NCBI GenBank assembly: GCA_024235735.1 | Contig: JACKLU010000006.1 | Location: 99,853-163,852 of the forward strand | DNA: 64,000 bases | Direction: 5' to 3' | Origin: Burkholderiales bacterium | GTDB taxonomy: Bacteria > Pseudomonadota > Gammaproteobacteria > Burkholderiales > Nitrosomonadaceae | Shown: in pieces, positions 1 through 8,344 of the stretch | How the letters are laid out: the number at the start of each line of letters is the position of its first letter | How positions within the stretch are numbered: the first letter of the stretch is position 1 | Notes under the pieces: generated by a model | What the model saw: only the letters and a program-made list of their open reading frames with translations | Told to the model about the DNA's origin: nothing | Databases searched by the model: none | Translations under genes and position numbers: made by a program

Positions 1-392
1 GCAAGCTTGGTATCAAAATTTTGCAGTTTTTCCTGCGCCGCATCGAGTTTTTCCTCGATCTTGCTGTCGTCAATCTTTTTGGCCAACGCCTTGGCCTTAT
101 CCCTGACCTTCCGGGTCACATCCTGAACGCCGTCGAGCACTTTGGTGGCAACCTTGGCCAGAAATTTCAACGGCCCGGCCTTGTCCATTAGTTTCAGATT
201 TAATTTCAGCTTTGAAATGGTGTTACTGAATTCATTGGCTTTATCCTGAATCGCGTCGACAGCATCGATAGCCATTTCCACTTTGCCGATTTTGTCATCA
301 ATATCCGATATCAGTGTACGGATTTCACCAACATTCTTGTTTGATTGCGTTAAATTGCTCCCATATGAACGTAATTGCGGTCCTGCGGACAT
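1..392 (-). CDS. Partial helical, coiled-coil-like protein (N-terminus only)
   Basis: The complement is open from an ATG at 392 to the window edge, 130 codons. An AGGAG ribosome site sits 9 bases before the ATG. The protein starts MSAGPQLRSYGSN and then becomes almost wholly charged and helix-forming, with Ile/Leu/Val spaced as in a coiled coil (for example ISDIDDKIGKVEMAIDAVDA near residue 30) and a Lys-rich stretch around residues 75-115. It has no Cys, no Trp and no signal peptide. The rest of the gene lies beyond the left edge, so its length and any C-terminal domain are unknown. I recognise no family; a structural or adhesin-like scaffold is possible but unproven. Confidence 0.72.
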   Translation of the reverse strand, partial: MSAGPQLRSYGSNLTQSNKNVGEIRTLISDIDDKIGKVEMAIDAVDAIQDKANEFSNTISKLKLNLKLMDKAGPLKFLAKVATKVLDGVQDVTRKVRDKAKALAKKIDDSKIEEKLDAAQEKLQNFDTKL

Positions 393-776
393 TTGTTTTT
401 TCTCCTGTTCTTTTTTTTAAAATTTCATTCTAATTCGCACTTTTCCGACAAAATACTATAACCACCGACGCTTGCACCAGCACTTTCTGACATAAATCCT
501 CAATTAATCAATGGGCGCGAACTCGAAAATTCAAGAAAGCCCGGCCATCACAGAATAAATCACCCGTACTGAAACAGCGGCTGGCGTGGCGACGAAACCT
601 TGCAGGCAAGGCAATAGAACGCAGAACATGACTCAGTTCACCACATTCCACTAACAGCCTGCCAGTTCCATCGGCCACGCGGCCAATAGCACAAAAATAA
701 AAACATTTATCCCATGTTTTCAACATGCTGCGGCAATTTGTCACATTCCCATTTTTTGTAATGCATGGATAATGAT
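393..776. other. Intergenic stretch between divergent genes
   Basis: This non-coding stretch separates the minus-strand coiled-coil gene from the plus-strand receptor gene. Short minus-strand frames here (for example 508-744) have no ribosome site and no family resemblance. Apart from room for two divergent promoters I see nothing specific, except the FNR-like palindrome that begins at 777. Confidence 0.5.
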
Positions 777-790
777 TTGATCATAGTCAA
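777..790. promoter_or_regulatory. FNR/CRP-type binding site upstream of the receptor cluster
   Basis: The sequence is TTGAT-CATA-GTCAA, one base away from the FNR consensus TTGAT-N4-ATCAA. It lies inside a longer palindrome, TTTGA-N6-TCAAA (776-791). It is 85 bases before the start codon at 876. A TATGCT at 806-811 could be a -10 element, but its spacing (about 25 bases from box centre to -10 centre) is short for a class II FNR promoter, so the mode of action is uncertain. Confidence 0.45.
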
Positions 791-875
791 ACTAAAGTGA
801 AATTTTATGCTGAACAGCTTTCCAGGATAGCCTCCTGGTTGAGTCACCCCGATCAATTCAAATAACTCATTCACC

Positions 876-3599
876 ATGCCGGAAATACCTTCTCCACATT
901 CTTCAACCAAACGCTACGCGCGCTTTTTACCGATCACCCCCGATTCGCGGATTCTTTTTGCGATGTTGCTGTCGCTTGCCATGCCACACATTGCATTCAA
1001 TTTCCATTTCGATAGCGACTGGAATGAAGGCTTCCGGCATCCATTGACTGGCTGGGATCATGTGCTCGTGATGGTTGCCGTTGGTGTCTGGGCGGCGCAG
1101 ATACGCGGACAGGCGCTGTGGGTGCTGCCGGTTGTTTTTGTCGGCGTGATGAGCCTTGGCGGCCTGATTGGCGCGGCAAGCCTGGTCATTCCGGGTGCGG
1201 AAGCGGTGATTCTCTTGTCCTGCCTTTCGATCAGCGCACTGATTGTGCGTGGCATACGGTTCAGCACGCCCGTCAATATCATCATTATTTCGCTGTTTGC
1301 TTTTTTTCATGGTTACGTGCACGGGCAGGAAATATCCGCATCCGCCAGTCTTGCCTCCTACACCACCGGTTTTATGCTGGCCACGCTATTTTTGCATGGC
1401 GCCGGCATTCTGATTTTCAAGCTTGCCGTTCTGGCGATTACCTGCTTTGTCAGCTCAAGCCTTCATGCGCATGACGCTGCCGCGCCTATTGATGCGAACG
1501 CCATGAAATCCGGTTCACGCAGCGACCGGCTGGCGCATGTGGTTCTGGATGAAATGCGCGTCACCGGGCGCGCGGATAAGTTGATCGGCATGGCTGACAG
1601 CGCCTCGCAAGGCAAGGTGGGACAGGATCAAATTCGCTACCGGCCGCTGACCCGGCCCGGCGAGATACTCGAAACAGTACCCGGATTGATCGCCACTCAG
1701 CATAGCGGCGAAGGCAAGGCGAACCAGTTCTTCCTGCGCGGCTTCAACCTGGATCATGGCACCGACTTTCTGACCCGGATTGAAGGCGTGCCGGTTAATC
1801 AGCTTTCGCATGCGCACGGCCAGGGATGGACGGACGTTAATTTTCTGATTCCCGAACTTGTCGAATCGATTGACTTCAGAAAGGGCAATTATTTTGCCGA
1901 CACGGGCGATTTTTCCAGCGCCGGATCAGCCAATATCCGCTACTTCAACCGCCTGCCCGAGAATCTGTTCCGCTTTACCGGCGGCAGCTTTGATTACTAT
2001 CGCGGACTGGTAGCCGGATCGCATCAGTTTCTGAAAGGCGATGTTTTATATGCCGGAGAAGTCGTGCACAATGACGGCCCCTGGGACGTGGGTAATAATT
2101 ATCTGAAATTCAACGGCCTGTTGCGCTACAGCCGTGAATATGGCCATCACAGCTGGCGTATCACCGCCATGGCGACACATGCTGACTGGCGGGCAACCGA
2201 CCAAATTCCAAGGCGCGCGCTCAAGCAAGGCCTGGTCGGCCGGTTCGGCGCGCTGGATCCGACCGACGGCGGCAACAGTCATCGCTACAGTCTGACCGCC
2301 GACTGGCGTATGCGCGGAGAAAACAGCATAACGTCCGTCATGGCGTACGGGGTGTATTCCAAGCTGGATCTGTTTTCAAATTTTTCCTTTCTTCTGGATA
2401 ATAACGAGACGACCAATCCGGCGGGATGCGCCGGATTACGCGGGCTGCCGCCCGGCAACCGGGTTTCTCCAGAACTGTTTCGAACCTGTGGCGATCAATT
2501 CGGCCAGCCGGACGACCGCTGGACGACCGGCTTTGCGGCCAGCCACACCCTGTTTCACACCATCGGCGCATTCGATGCTGAAACAACATTGGGTGTTCAA
2601 CTGCGCAACGATAACATTCAAAACGCCCTGACCAAAACCCATGCGCAGAAAACGTTTGGCATTACCCGTCAGGACACGGTCTGGGTGACCAGCATCAGTC
2701 CTTACCTGGAAAACAGAATACACTGGCGGAAATGGCTGCGCACAAATCTGGGTGTGCGTTTTGACGGTTTCCGTTTCGACAACAGCCACAGCAACATCCT
2801 GCAAAACAACGGCACACGCTACGATGGCCTGGTCAGTCCGAAATTGAGTATTGTCTTTGGTCCCTGGGCGGATACCGAGGTTTATTTGAACGGCGGACTC
2901 GGTTTTCACAGCAACGACGCTCGCGGAATCAACACCCGCATCGACCCGACAAGCGGAGACGCCGTCAATCGCGCCGATCCGCTGGCGCGCACATACAGTG
3001 CTGAAACGGGCATCCGCTCGACCTGGATTCGCGGACTGCAAAGCACGCTGACGGTCTGGTGGATGGATCTTGAATCCGAACTGGTTTTTGTCGGAGATGC
3101 GGGCGCCACCGAAGCAAGCCGGCCCAGCCGCCGCTATGGACTTGAATTCACCAACTACTACCAGCCGGTGCACTGGCTGACACTGGATGCCGATTTCAGT
3201 TTCTCGCACTCACGTTTCCGCAACACGGTTGCCGGTGAAGGCAATTATGTGCCCAATGCCGTGGAAACGGTGGTTGCCACAGGCGCGACATTTCATGATG
3301 TTTTCGGCGGTTTCTATGGTGGCCCCAGGTTACGCTATCTCGGGCCGCGCGCACTGAACGAGGACAATTCCAGCCGCTCGAATGGCACCATTTTGCTCTC
3401 AGCGATGCTGGGCTATGAGGTCAGCCGGTCGCTGCGCATCCAGGCTGAAGTATTCAACATACTGAATCGCAAGGATGATGCGATCACGTATTTCTATACC
3501 TCGCGCCTGCCGGGAGAGTCCCTGGCGGGTGTGAATGACTTCCATTTCCATCCTGTCGAGCCGGTGAGCTTCCGGATCGGCTTTATTCTCAATTATTGA
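876..3599 (+). CDS. HupE/UreJ-type permease domain fused to a TonB-dependent outer-membrane receptor
   Basis: The protein has 907 residues and two parts. Residues about 30-180 are a HupE/UreJ metal-permease domain with five or six hydrophobic segments, the signature HPLTGWDH at 55-62, a second His motif HGYVHGQE at 145-152 and a GFMLATLFLHGAG segment at 165-177. Residues about 183-200 then read like a Sec signal peptide ending LHAHDAAA. From about 205 it is a TonB-dependent receptor: possible TonB box VLDEMRV, plug with RPGEILETVPGL and FFLRGFNLDHGTDF, and a barrel ending in an aromatic residue. HupE proteins sit in the inner membrane and receptors in the outer membrane, so one chain cannot serve both unless it is cleaved near residue 200. 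The receptor family often occurs beside metal genes; the substrate (copper, nickel or cobalt) is inferred only. Confidence 0.85.
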   Translation: MPEIPSPHSSTKRYARFLPITPDSRILFAMLLSLAMPHIAFNFHFDSDWNEGFRHPLTGWDHVLVMVAVGVWAAQIRGQALWVLPVVFVGVMSLGGLIGAASLVIPGAEAVILLSCLSISALIVRGIRFSTPVNIIIISLFAFFHGYVHGQEISASASLASYTTGFMLATLFLHGAGILIFKLAVLAITCFVSSSLHAHDAAAPIDANAMKSGSRSDRLAHVVLDEMRVTGRADKLIGMADSASQGKVGQDQIRYRPLTRPGEILETVPGLIATQHSGEGKANQFFLRGFNLDHGTDFLTRIEGVPVNQLSHAHGQGWTDVNFLIPELVESIDFRKGNYFADTGDFSSAGSANIRYFNRLPENLFRFTGGSFDYYRGLVAGSHQFLKGDVLYAGEVVHNDGPWDVGNNYLKFNGLLRYSREYGHHSWRITAMATHADWRATDQIPRRALKQGLVGRFGALDPTDGGNSHRYSLTADWRMRGENSITSVMAYGVYSKLDLFSNFSFLLDNNETTNPAGCAGLRGLPPGNRVSPELFRTCGDQFGQPDDRWTTGFAASHTLFHTIGAFDAETTLGVQLRNDNIQNALTKTHAQKTFGITRQDTVWVTSISPYLENRIHWRKWLRTNLGVRFDGFRFDNSHSNILQNNGTRYDGLVSPKLSIVFGPWADTEVYLNGGLGFHSNDARGINTRIDPTSGDAVNRADPLARTYSAETGIRSTWIRGLQSTLTVWWMDLESELVFVGDAGATEASRPSRRYGLEFTNYYQPVHWLTLDADFSFSHSRFRNTVAGEGNYVPNAVETVVATGATFHDVFGGFYGGPRLRYLGPRALNEDNSSRSNGTILLSAMLGYEVSRSLRIQAEVFNILNRKDDAITYFYTSRLPGESLAGVNDFHFHPVEPVSFRIGFILNY

Positions 3600-3666
3600 G
3601 TGACTGAAAACCAATGAACAAAATGTTCAAAGGTCTCGTTCAACATGAAAGATAAGGAGAAACAAC

Positions 3667-4155
3667 ATGCTATTGAGAAAAGTATTCATCATTTTGCTTC
3701 TGATGACAGGATTTTTGATTCCCGCGCAAGCTGAGGAAACCGCACTGCGGCATTTTACTCCCGGCAGTTACCAGCAAATGCTCCAGAGCCATACCGACAA
3801 GCCTGTCATGCTTTCCATCTGGTCAACAACCTGCTCAACGTGCCTGGAAAAGATGCCGCTGCTCAGCGAACTGCGGAAAAATCAACCGGATATCAGCATT
3901 ATTATGCTCTCTGTCGATGATGCGGCAGATAAGGAACAGGTTCAGGCCATTCTGTCCGAAAACGGGTTGATCGATCTGGAAAACTGGATTTTCGCCGATG
4001 AAAATGCCCAGCGCCTGCGTCATGAAATTGATCCGCTGTGGTTTGGAGAATTGCCGCGCACTTATTTTCTGAACAGTGACCATGAGCGCGAAGGTATCAG
4101 CGGTGCCTTATCGCACGAGGATTATCAATCCATTTTTAAAATTCTCGTCAATTGA
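3667..4155 (+). CDS. TlpA-like periplasmic thioredoxin-fold protein
   Basis: This 162-residue protein begins with a signal peptide (hydrophobic residues 6-20, cleavage near AQAEE). The thioredoxin fold follows: strand VMLSIWST, then the redox motif CSTC at 56-59 and KMP, the strand ISIIMLSVDD, and a cis-Pro loop ELPRTYFL near 137-144. A ribosome site AAGGAG precedes the ATG. TlpA/ResA-type proteins reduce or isomerise thiols in the periplasm. Beside a receptor and CopC, this one could reduce metal-binding cysteines or copper itself; that role is inference. Its stop codon overlaps the next start. Confidence 0.85.
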   Translation: MLLRKVFIILLLMTGFLIPAQAEETALRHFTPGSYQQMLQSHTDKPVMLSIWSTTCSTCLEKMPLLSELRKNQPDISIIMLSVDDAADKEQVQAILSENGLIDLENWIFADENAQRLRHEIDPLWFGELPRTYFLNSDHEREGISGALSHEDYQSIFKILVN

Positions 4156-5462
4156 TGGCGACGCCGGTTATGCCAATCATGATTCACCGCAAAATAAACA
4201 ACGGGCAACTGCGAATGGCGATCTTGTCAGTCCAGATATTTCTGTTCAACCTTGGCGTCATACCTATCACGCATTCAGCAGAAACCGGTGACGAATCCAA
4301 AGCGCACTATACGAAATCAACACTGGGCCTGTACGACGTCTCCACATTCGATATATACAAAGACGGGCAAAACATACATATCATCGCCGGTGGACGGCTA
4401 TCGCCAGACGACACTTCTCTCACCATTCGACATAAGCAATCAAAGAACGGCGGTTACAGTTGGACGGATCCCGTCACGGTCAAAGCGGAAGGACAATTAC
4501 CGGCTATTAATGCCAAGCGGGGTAATGATATTCAGCTGGCGGCCAAAGGAAACCAATTGGTCGCGCTGATGCAGAAAAAAAACGAATTACCGGGAATGGG
4601 CTCCATCATTTGCCTGTATTCCACGAACAACGGTGAAACCTGGCAATCCGGCTCCAATCCGGCAAAGGATGATGCAGGTAGTCAAGCTCACATTGAGATC
4701 GTGGCTGACAATAAAGGATTTTTTCATGCCGTCTGGCTTGAGGATCCGGAAGAAAACGGATACCAGAGTTTGCGCTACGCCCGTTCGGAAGATGGCGGCA
4801 GAAGCTGGAGTCAGCTGAAAACAATAGAGGGCTCAACCTGTTCATGCTGCTGGAATACGCTGCTGAATTCTCCACTGAATCATCTGAAGGTACTCTATCG
4901 CGACATGGCGCCCAGAGATATGGCATTGGTTCAGTCCACCGACGCCGGCATAACCTGGCAACAACTGGGAACAGTAGGCCATTTCGGATGGCAGCTGAAG
5001 GGTTGCCCGCAAGTCGGCGGCAACGCGGACTATGTTATCAACGGCGATGCCCAATGGCTGCACAGCCTTGTCTGGACCGGCATGCCGGAGAAAGCCGGTC
5101 TCTATCATTTGTTTTCCTCAGACCACGGATTCACCTGGTCTATGCCCGCACGGCTGAGCAAAACCGGAATGAACGGTGATATCGCCCACCATGGCGGTCA
5201 TATCGTTGCGGTATGGAATGAACTGGAAGCCGCAGGCATGAGCGTCGTGTATGCCCGTACAACAGATAACGGCGCAACCTGGTCCAAACCGGCGCAGCTA
5301 GCGCAGGCGGAAAACGCAACAACACAACCACGACTGATTTCAACCCAAAACGGCGTTCTGGCGATATGGACCGAAAAACCGGCCAGACAAGCCGGTTATC
5401 TGGCGTGGAAAATGATAGAGATTACAACAGCACATCACACCAAAAGGGAGGCGCCCATGTAA
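4155..5462 (+). CDS. Secreted Asp-box (BNR/sialidase-fold) repeat protein
   Basis: A protein of about 435 residues. The ATG at 4155 shares its A with the stop of the preceding gene, so translation is probably coupled; an in-frame TTG lies one codon upstream. An N-terminal hydrophobic stretch ending near ITHSAE looks like a signal peptide. At least six Asp-box motifs follow, such as SKNGGYSWT, STNNGETWQ, SEDGGRSWS, STDAGITWQ, SSDHGFTWS and TTDNGATWS, which is the pattern of a six-bladed beta-propeller. Sialidase activity should not be assumed because Asp boxes are structural. A cluster TCSCCWNT in the middle could bind a metal, which would suit the neighbours. Confidence 0.75.
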   Translation: MATPVMPIMIHRKINNGQLRMAILSVQIFLFNLGVIPITHSAETGDESKAHYTKSTLGLYDVSTFDIYKDGQNIHIIAGGRLSPDDTSLTIRHKQSKNGGYSWTDPVTVKAEGQLPAINAKRGNDIQLAAKGNQLVALMQKKNELPGMGSIICLYSTNNGETWQSGSNPAKDDAGSQAHIEIVADNKGFFHAVWLEDPEENGYQSLRYARSEDGGRSWSQLKTIEGSTCSCCWNTLLNSPLNHLKVLYRDMAPRDMALVQSTDAGITWQQLGTVGHFGWQLKGCPQVGGNADYVINGDAQWLHSLVWTGMPEKAGLYHLFSSDHGFTWSMPARLSKTGMNGDIAHHGGHIVAVWNELEAAGMSVVYARTTDNGATWSKPAQLAQAENATTQPRLISTQNGVLAIWTEKPARQAGYLAWKMIEITTAHHTKREAPM

Positions 5463-5578
5463 TCACTCCACAAACAAAACATCAACTCAATCTACTGATA
5501 TTAATCATCAATTCCTGTTGATTGCTGGCATTCCCGGGCTATCATGTGTACAACCAACGGGCACTCTGGAGAATAAAA

Positions 5579-5986
5579 ATGAAACATTTTCGAGCTATTC
5601 GAAATACGCTGATGCTGCTAATGCAGATTGTTTTAATAACCCTGCCTTCCGCGGCATTTGCGCACGCGATACTGGTGGAATCCGAACCCAAAGCGGAAAG
5701 CATAGTGAATACTTCTCCCGATCAAGTCAGCATCTGGTTCAATGAAAATGTAGCCAGTGAATTCAAATCACTGGCAGTAATCAACAGCGCAGGAAAACGC
5801 GTAGACAATAATGATGTCAGACAGGCCGCGCTGGATCGCTCCCATATTTTCGCCACAACGCCAGAGCTGCCACCCGATACCTATACCGTTCGCTACCGCG
5901 TCATGTCGGCGGATACGCATATTGTGACCGGCAGATTCACATTCACTGTCACCACGCCTGACAAAGCCGAACTTCAAGCTGATTAA
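5579..5986 (+). CDS. copC: CopC-type periplasmic copper-binding protein
   Basis: The protein has 135 residues from the ATG at 5579, which has GGAG seven bases upstream; the frame runs further back but without a ribosome site. The signal peptide ends PSAAFA, so the mature chain starts with His29 (HAILVESEP). CopC proteins bind Cu(II) through the N-terminal amine/His and an Asp-x-His pair. Both are present here: mature His1 and Asp112-Thr-His114. The fold is the CopC immunoglobulin-like domain (FNENVASEFKSLAV, PDTYTVRYRVMSADTH). No copD follows; a lipoprotein gene takes its place. Confidence 0.9.
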   Translation: MKHFRAIRNTLMLLMQIVLITLPSAAFAHAILVESEPKAESIVNTSPDQVSIWFNENVASEFKSLAVINSAGKRVDNNDVRQAALDRSHIFATTPELPPDTYTVRYRVMSADTHIVTGRFTFTVTTPDKAELQAD

Positions 5987-6002
5987 AAAGGAGAAGCACG
6001 CC

Positions 6003-6698
6003 ATGAAAACATTATTAACTGAAAAACCGTATCTGCCTCTCGTACTGTTCATCATTCTGCTGCTTGCGGCCTGCAACCGCATCAGTCCCGTGCAACACCA
6101 TTACAGCACCAATGTCGGCTGCGTTATCGCCAATGACCTTTATGCCGTCTACTTCAGCGCTTATGTCGCACCCGAGGACAGCACCGGCGATCCGGACGAA
6201 ATCAACGAATCACTGTATACCTCGTATTGCAGAAGCATTCCCCGCACCGGCGCTGTCTTTTTTACAGCCGATCTGATTGATGAAGATTTGAGAGAGATGC
6301 CGATCAGTTTGCGGCTGGTTGAACAGGAGCCGACCGGTGACAGCAAGACACCGGACTACAATGATGGTCATGTTCTGTCGAAGGTAGACCCCAGAATCTA
6401 TTCGCAGGGAACAATCGAAGCACAGGCATTTATCGACAAAAAAGGCCATTACGCACTCTATCTGATTGTCGGCGAAGAAGCGGCATTCGAAGATGTTATT
6501 CTGAAAATTCCCTTCACTGTCGGCATGGAAACCGCTACGCAACCGATCAGATATTACGTTATAAAAGTGACCGATCTGCTAATGACATTTGTATTCCCGG
6601 TATTCATCCTGTTGCTAATCATGCTGCCGATGTTGCCAAAATTGCGCTTGATGGCTTTGTCGAAAATATTATCCAACGCGCAGAATCGTGAAAATTGA
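6003..6698 (+). CDS. Lipoprotein with C-terminal membrane anchor, unknown function
   Basis: This 231-residue protein has a clear lipobox, LLLAAC, ending at Cys24, and a strong AAGGAG ribosome site. The middle is soluble, with about 160 residues lacking any motif I recognise (one feature is YTSYCRSIPRTGAVFF). Residues about 192-214 form a hydrophobic membrane segment, followed by a short basic tail. Lipid anchor plus transmembrane helix is unusual and would fix both ends to membrane. It lies 16 bases after copC, so it probably belongs to the same operon and may take part in copper handling; nothing in the sequence shows the function. Confidence 0.7.
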   Translation: MKTLLTEKPYLPLVLFIILLLAACNRISPVQHHYSTNVGCVIANDLYAVYFSAYVAPEDSTGDPDEINESLYTSYCRSIPRTGAVFFTADLIDEDLREMPISLRLVEQEPTGDSKTPDYNDGHVLSKVDPRIYSQGTIEAQAFIDKKGHYALYLIVGEEAAFEDVILKIPFTVGMETATQPIRYYVIKVTDLLMTFVFPVFILLLIMLPMLPKLRLMALSKILSNAQNREN

Positions 6699-6929
6699 CC
6701 GATATTGACTGAAATTTTCATATGCCGCGTCAATATTTCTTGCTCGCGCCTCGTTTTGTTTAAAACCTTGAATTCTTAGAAACTTAAATTTTTTTATCAA
6801 AATCATTTTTTAATCAATATTTAATGTCATTTTTACATGCTATTGATATATGCCGCCTTAGCGTATTCACTACACCAGACGATCCAACCCGTCATAGCGC
6901 GCACATTATCAATAACTTGGAGAAATGAC

Positions 6930-7800
6930 ATGGGTAAAAAAACATTGGTCTATGGATTGATTCCGGCGCTTATTTTTGTACAATCATGCGCCCTGTTTGC
7001 GGCCGAGAAATTGGAAACTGACGCGGCCACAGAGGAAACAGCACCCGCCCTGAATACTGAACAATCTCAGCATTTTCAGACGCTGACTCATAAAATGATG
7101 GGACATATCAGTCTTGCCCGGTTCGCGCTGGCGATCAAATTACCGCGCCAGGCAGTACACCAGATTGAAAAAGCACAGATTATCGCGGCCAATCTTGGCT
7201 CACACTAGCCTGAATCCAGAATCAACGCTGATTTCAATTACGGCAAGATTGATTACACCAAAAATAACCGGATCAAGGATTATTATGTACCGGTTGTGGA
7301 CGATGTGCTGCTGATCAGCGATTACGAAGATATTTTCAATTATTTAAGAACACTCAACGTACAGGAAACCGGCGCCAGTCTGGTTCGGTTAAAAATCGCA
7401 ATCCATCTGAATGATATCGAAGCAGCGCTTGATAGCGCGTTGCGGTCGATGCTTGAGTATAAAAAGTATGAAGAAGCGCAGCAGACACTTGCGACGACCT
7501 TCAATCATGCGGTTATCGAAGAAAAGGAAATTGAGGACCCGGTACTGGCAATTTCAGAAAATCTGGCGCTTGCCAAAGCCTTTCTGAACAATGCTCAATA
7601 CGATAAGTCTCGCAGCACGAAGTATGTGCAGGCGCGCCTCAACGCGCATGCAGGATGCCGATAGGGATGAAAATAGCGTAAAAAGATTCACAACCGAACT
7701 GGATGAACTGCAAATCGCATTAAGGAAGAACGACCCGACAAAAGCGCTGAGTATTTACGATCATATCGATGAACGGATGAAGATAGTCAGAGGGTATTGA
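6930..7800 (+). pseudogene. Broken yfdX-like gene (in-frame stop and frameshift)
   Basis: The natural start is the ATG at 6930 after TTGGAGAA; it encodes a signal peptide (MGKKTLVYGLIPALIF). The frame runs to a TAG at 7206-7208 and then continues in the same frame from 7209 (PESRINADFNYGKIDY) as coherent protein sequence to 7664. A second break follows: the C-terminal part (MQDADRDENSVKRF to MKIVRGY, stop at 7800) is in another frame, entered near 7645-7650 where one extra base appears to have been gained. The joined product of about 290 residues resembles the YfdX family of helical periplasmic proteins, with arrays like LRTLNVQETG and LALAKAFLNNAQYDKS. One nonsense codon and one frameshift mark it as decaying. 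Confidence 0.7.
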
Positions 7801-7935
7801 TCGGCGTGAAGCTTTGCCGGCCACAACATTAATCGCCAGCGATCGTATAATAATCCATGGGTTGCAATGAAGAAATGCGCGCGCCACGGTTGATCGTGTG
7901 AGTTGGCATGTCCATAATAACTTGTCTTGAGAAAG

Positions 7936-8089
7936 TCTGTCGGACATAAGCAATCGTAGCGAGCCGAGTGGGAGAGCAAACGCGGATTTTCTCAATTTTG
8001 AGGCGTATAGCAGGTCTATGTAACGAAAAATTGAAGCAATATGCGCCGTTATCCCGCTGACGCAGCAGATTAGTCTTATGTCCGACAGA
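7936..8089. repeat. Small element bounded by 15-bp inverted repeats (MITE-like)
   Basis: TCTGTCGGACATAAG at 7936-7950 is repeated exactly in inverse at 8075-8089. The 124 bases between encode nothing convincing. The element sits in the 544-base gap between the broken yfdX-like gene and the response regulator. Short non-coding DNA with perfect terminal inverted repeats suggests a miniature transposable element; no flanking target duplication was obvious by eye. The rest of the gap (7801-7935 and 8090-8258) shows nothing else. Confidence 0.5.
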
Positions 8090-8258
8090 TTCCCGGATAC
8101 GAGGCATAAATAATACTGTTTTCTCATTGCTCTATTTTTTTACATCCTTCCGGGGATTGTCGCCGGGTTATTCGCACTCTCGGACAGCTTCCCAGCATCC
8201 ACTGGTACTTCCGTTTCATTTTTTATTTTATATTTGCAACACAATCACAAAAAACTTC

Positions 8259-8293
8259 GTTAACATTTTTCTCACAAAAAGTTAACAATTTCT
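8259..8293. promoter_or_regulatory. Repeat upstream of the response regulator, possible autoregulatory site
   Basis: GTTAACATTTTTCT begins at 8259 and a near copy, GTTAACAATTTCT, begins at 8281. They are 22 bases apart, two helical turns. OmpR-family regulators commonly bind such in-phase direct repeats. The same DNA can also be read as an inverted repeat, GTTAACATTTTT / AAAAAGTTAAC. The site is 52-86 bases before the regulator start codon, which fits autoregulation. Confidence 0.4.
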
Positions 8294-8344
8294 TGATGAT
8301 TCAGTGCGTAAACTACAAGAACGACATAACATAGGAGTACGGCC

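Noticed and set aside
508..744. Small minus-strand frame in the first intergenic region
   Set aside because: No ribosome site and no protein-like pattern.
393..875. Cobalamin riboswitch before the HupE-receptor gene
   Set aside because: No B12-box-like sequence; the only clear signal is the FNR-like palindrome.
2436..3209. 257-codon open frame on the minus strand opposite the receptor
   Set aside because: Antisense shadow within the beta-barrel coding region.
4155..5462. A true sialidase
   Set aside because: Only structural Asp-box motifs are visible; the catalytic Arg triad and Tyr/Glu pair of sialidases could not be assigned.
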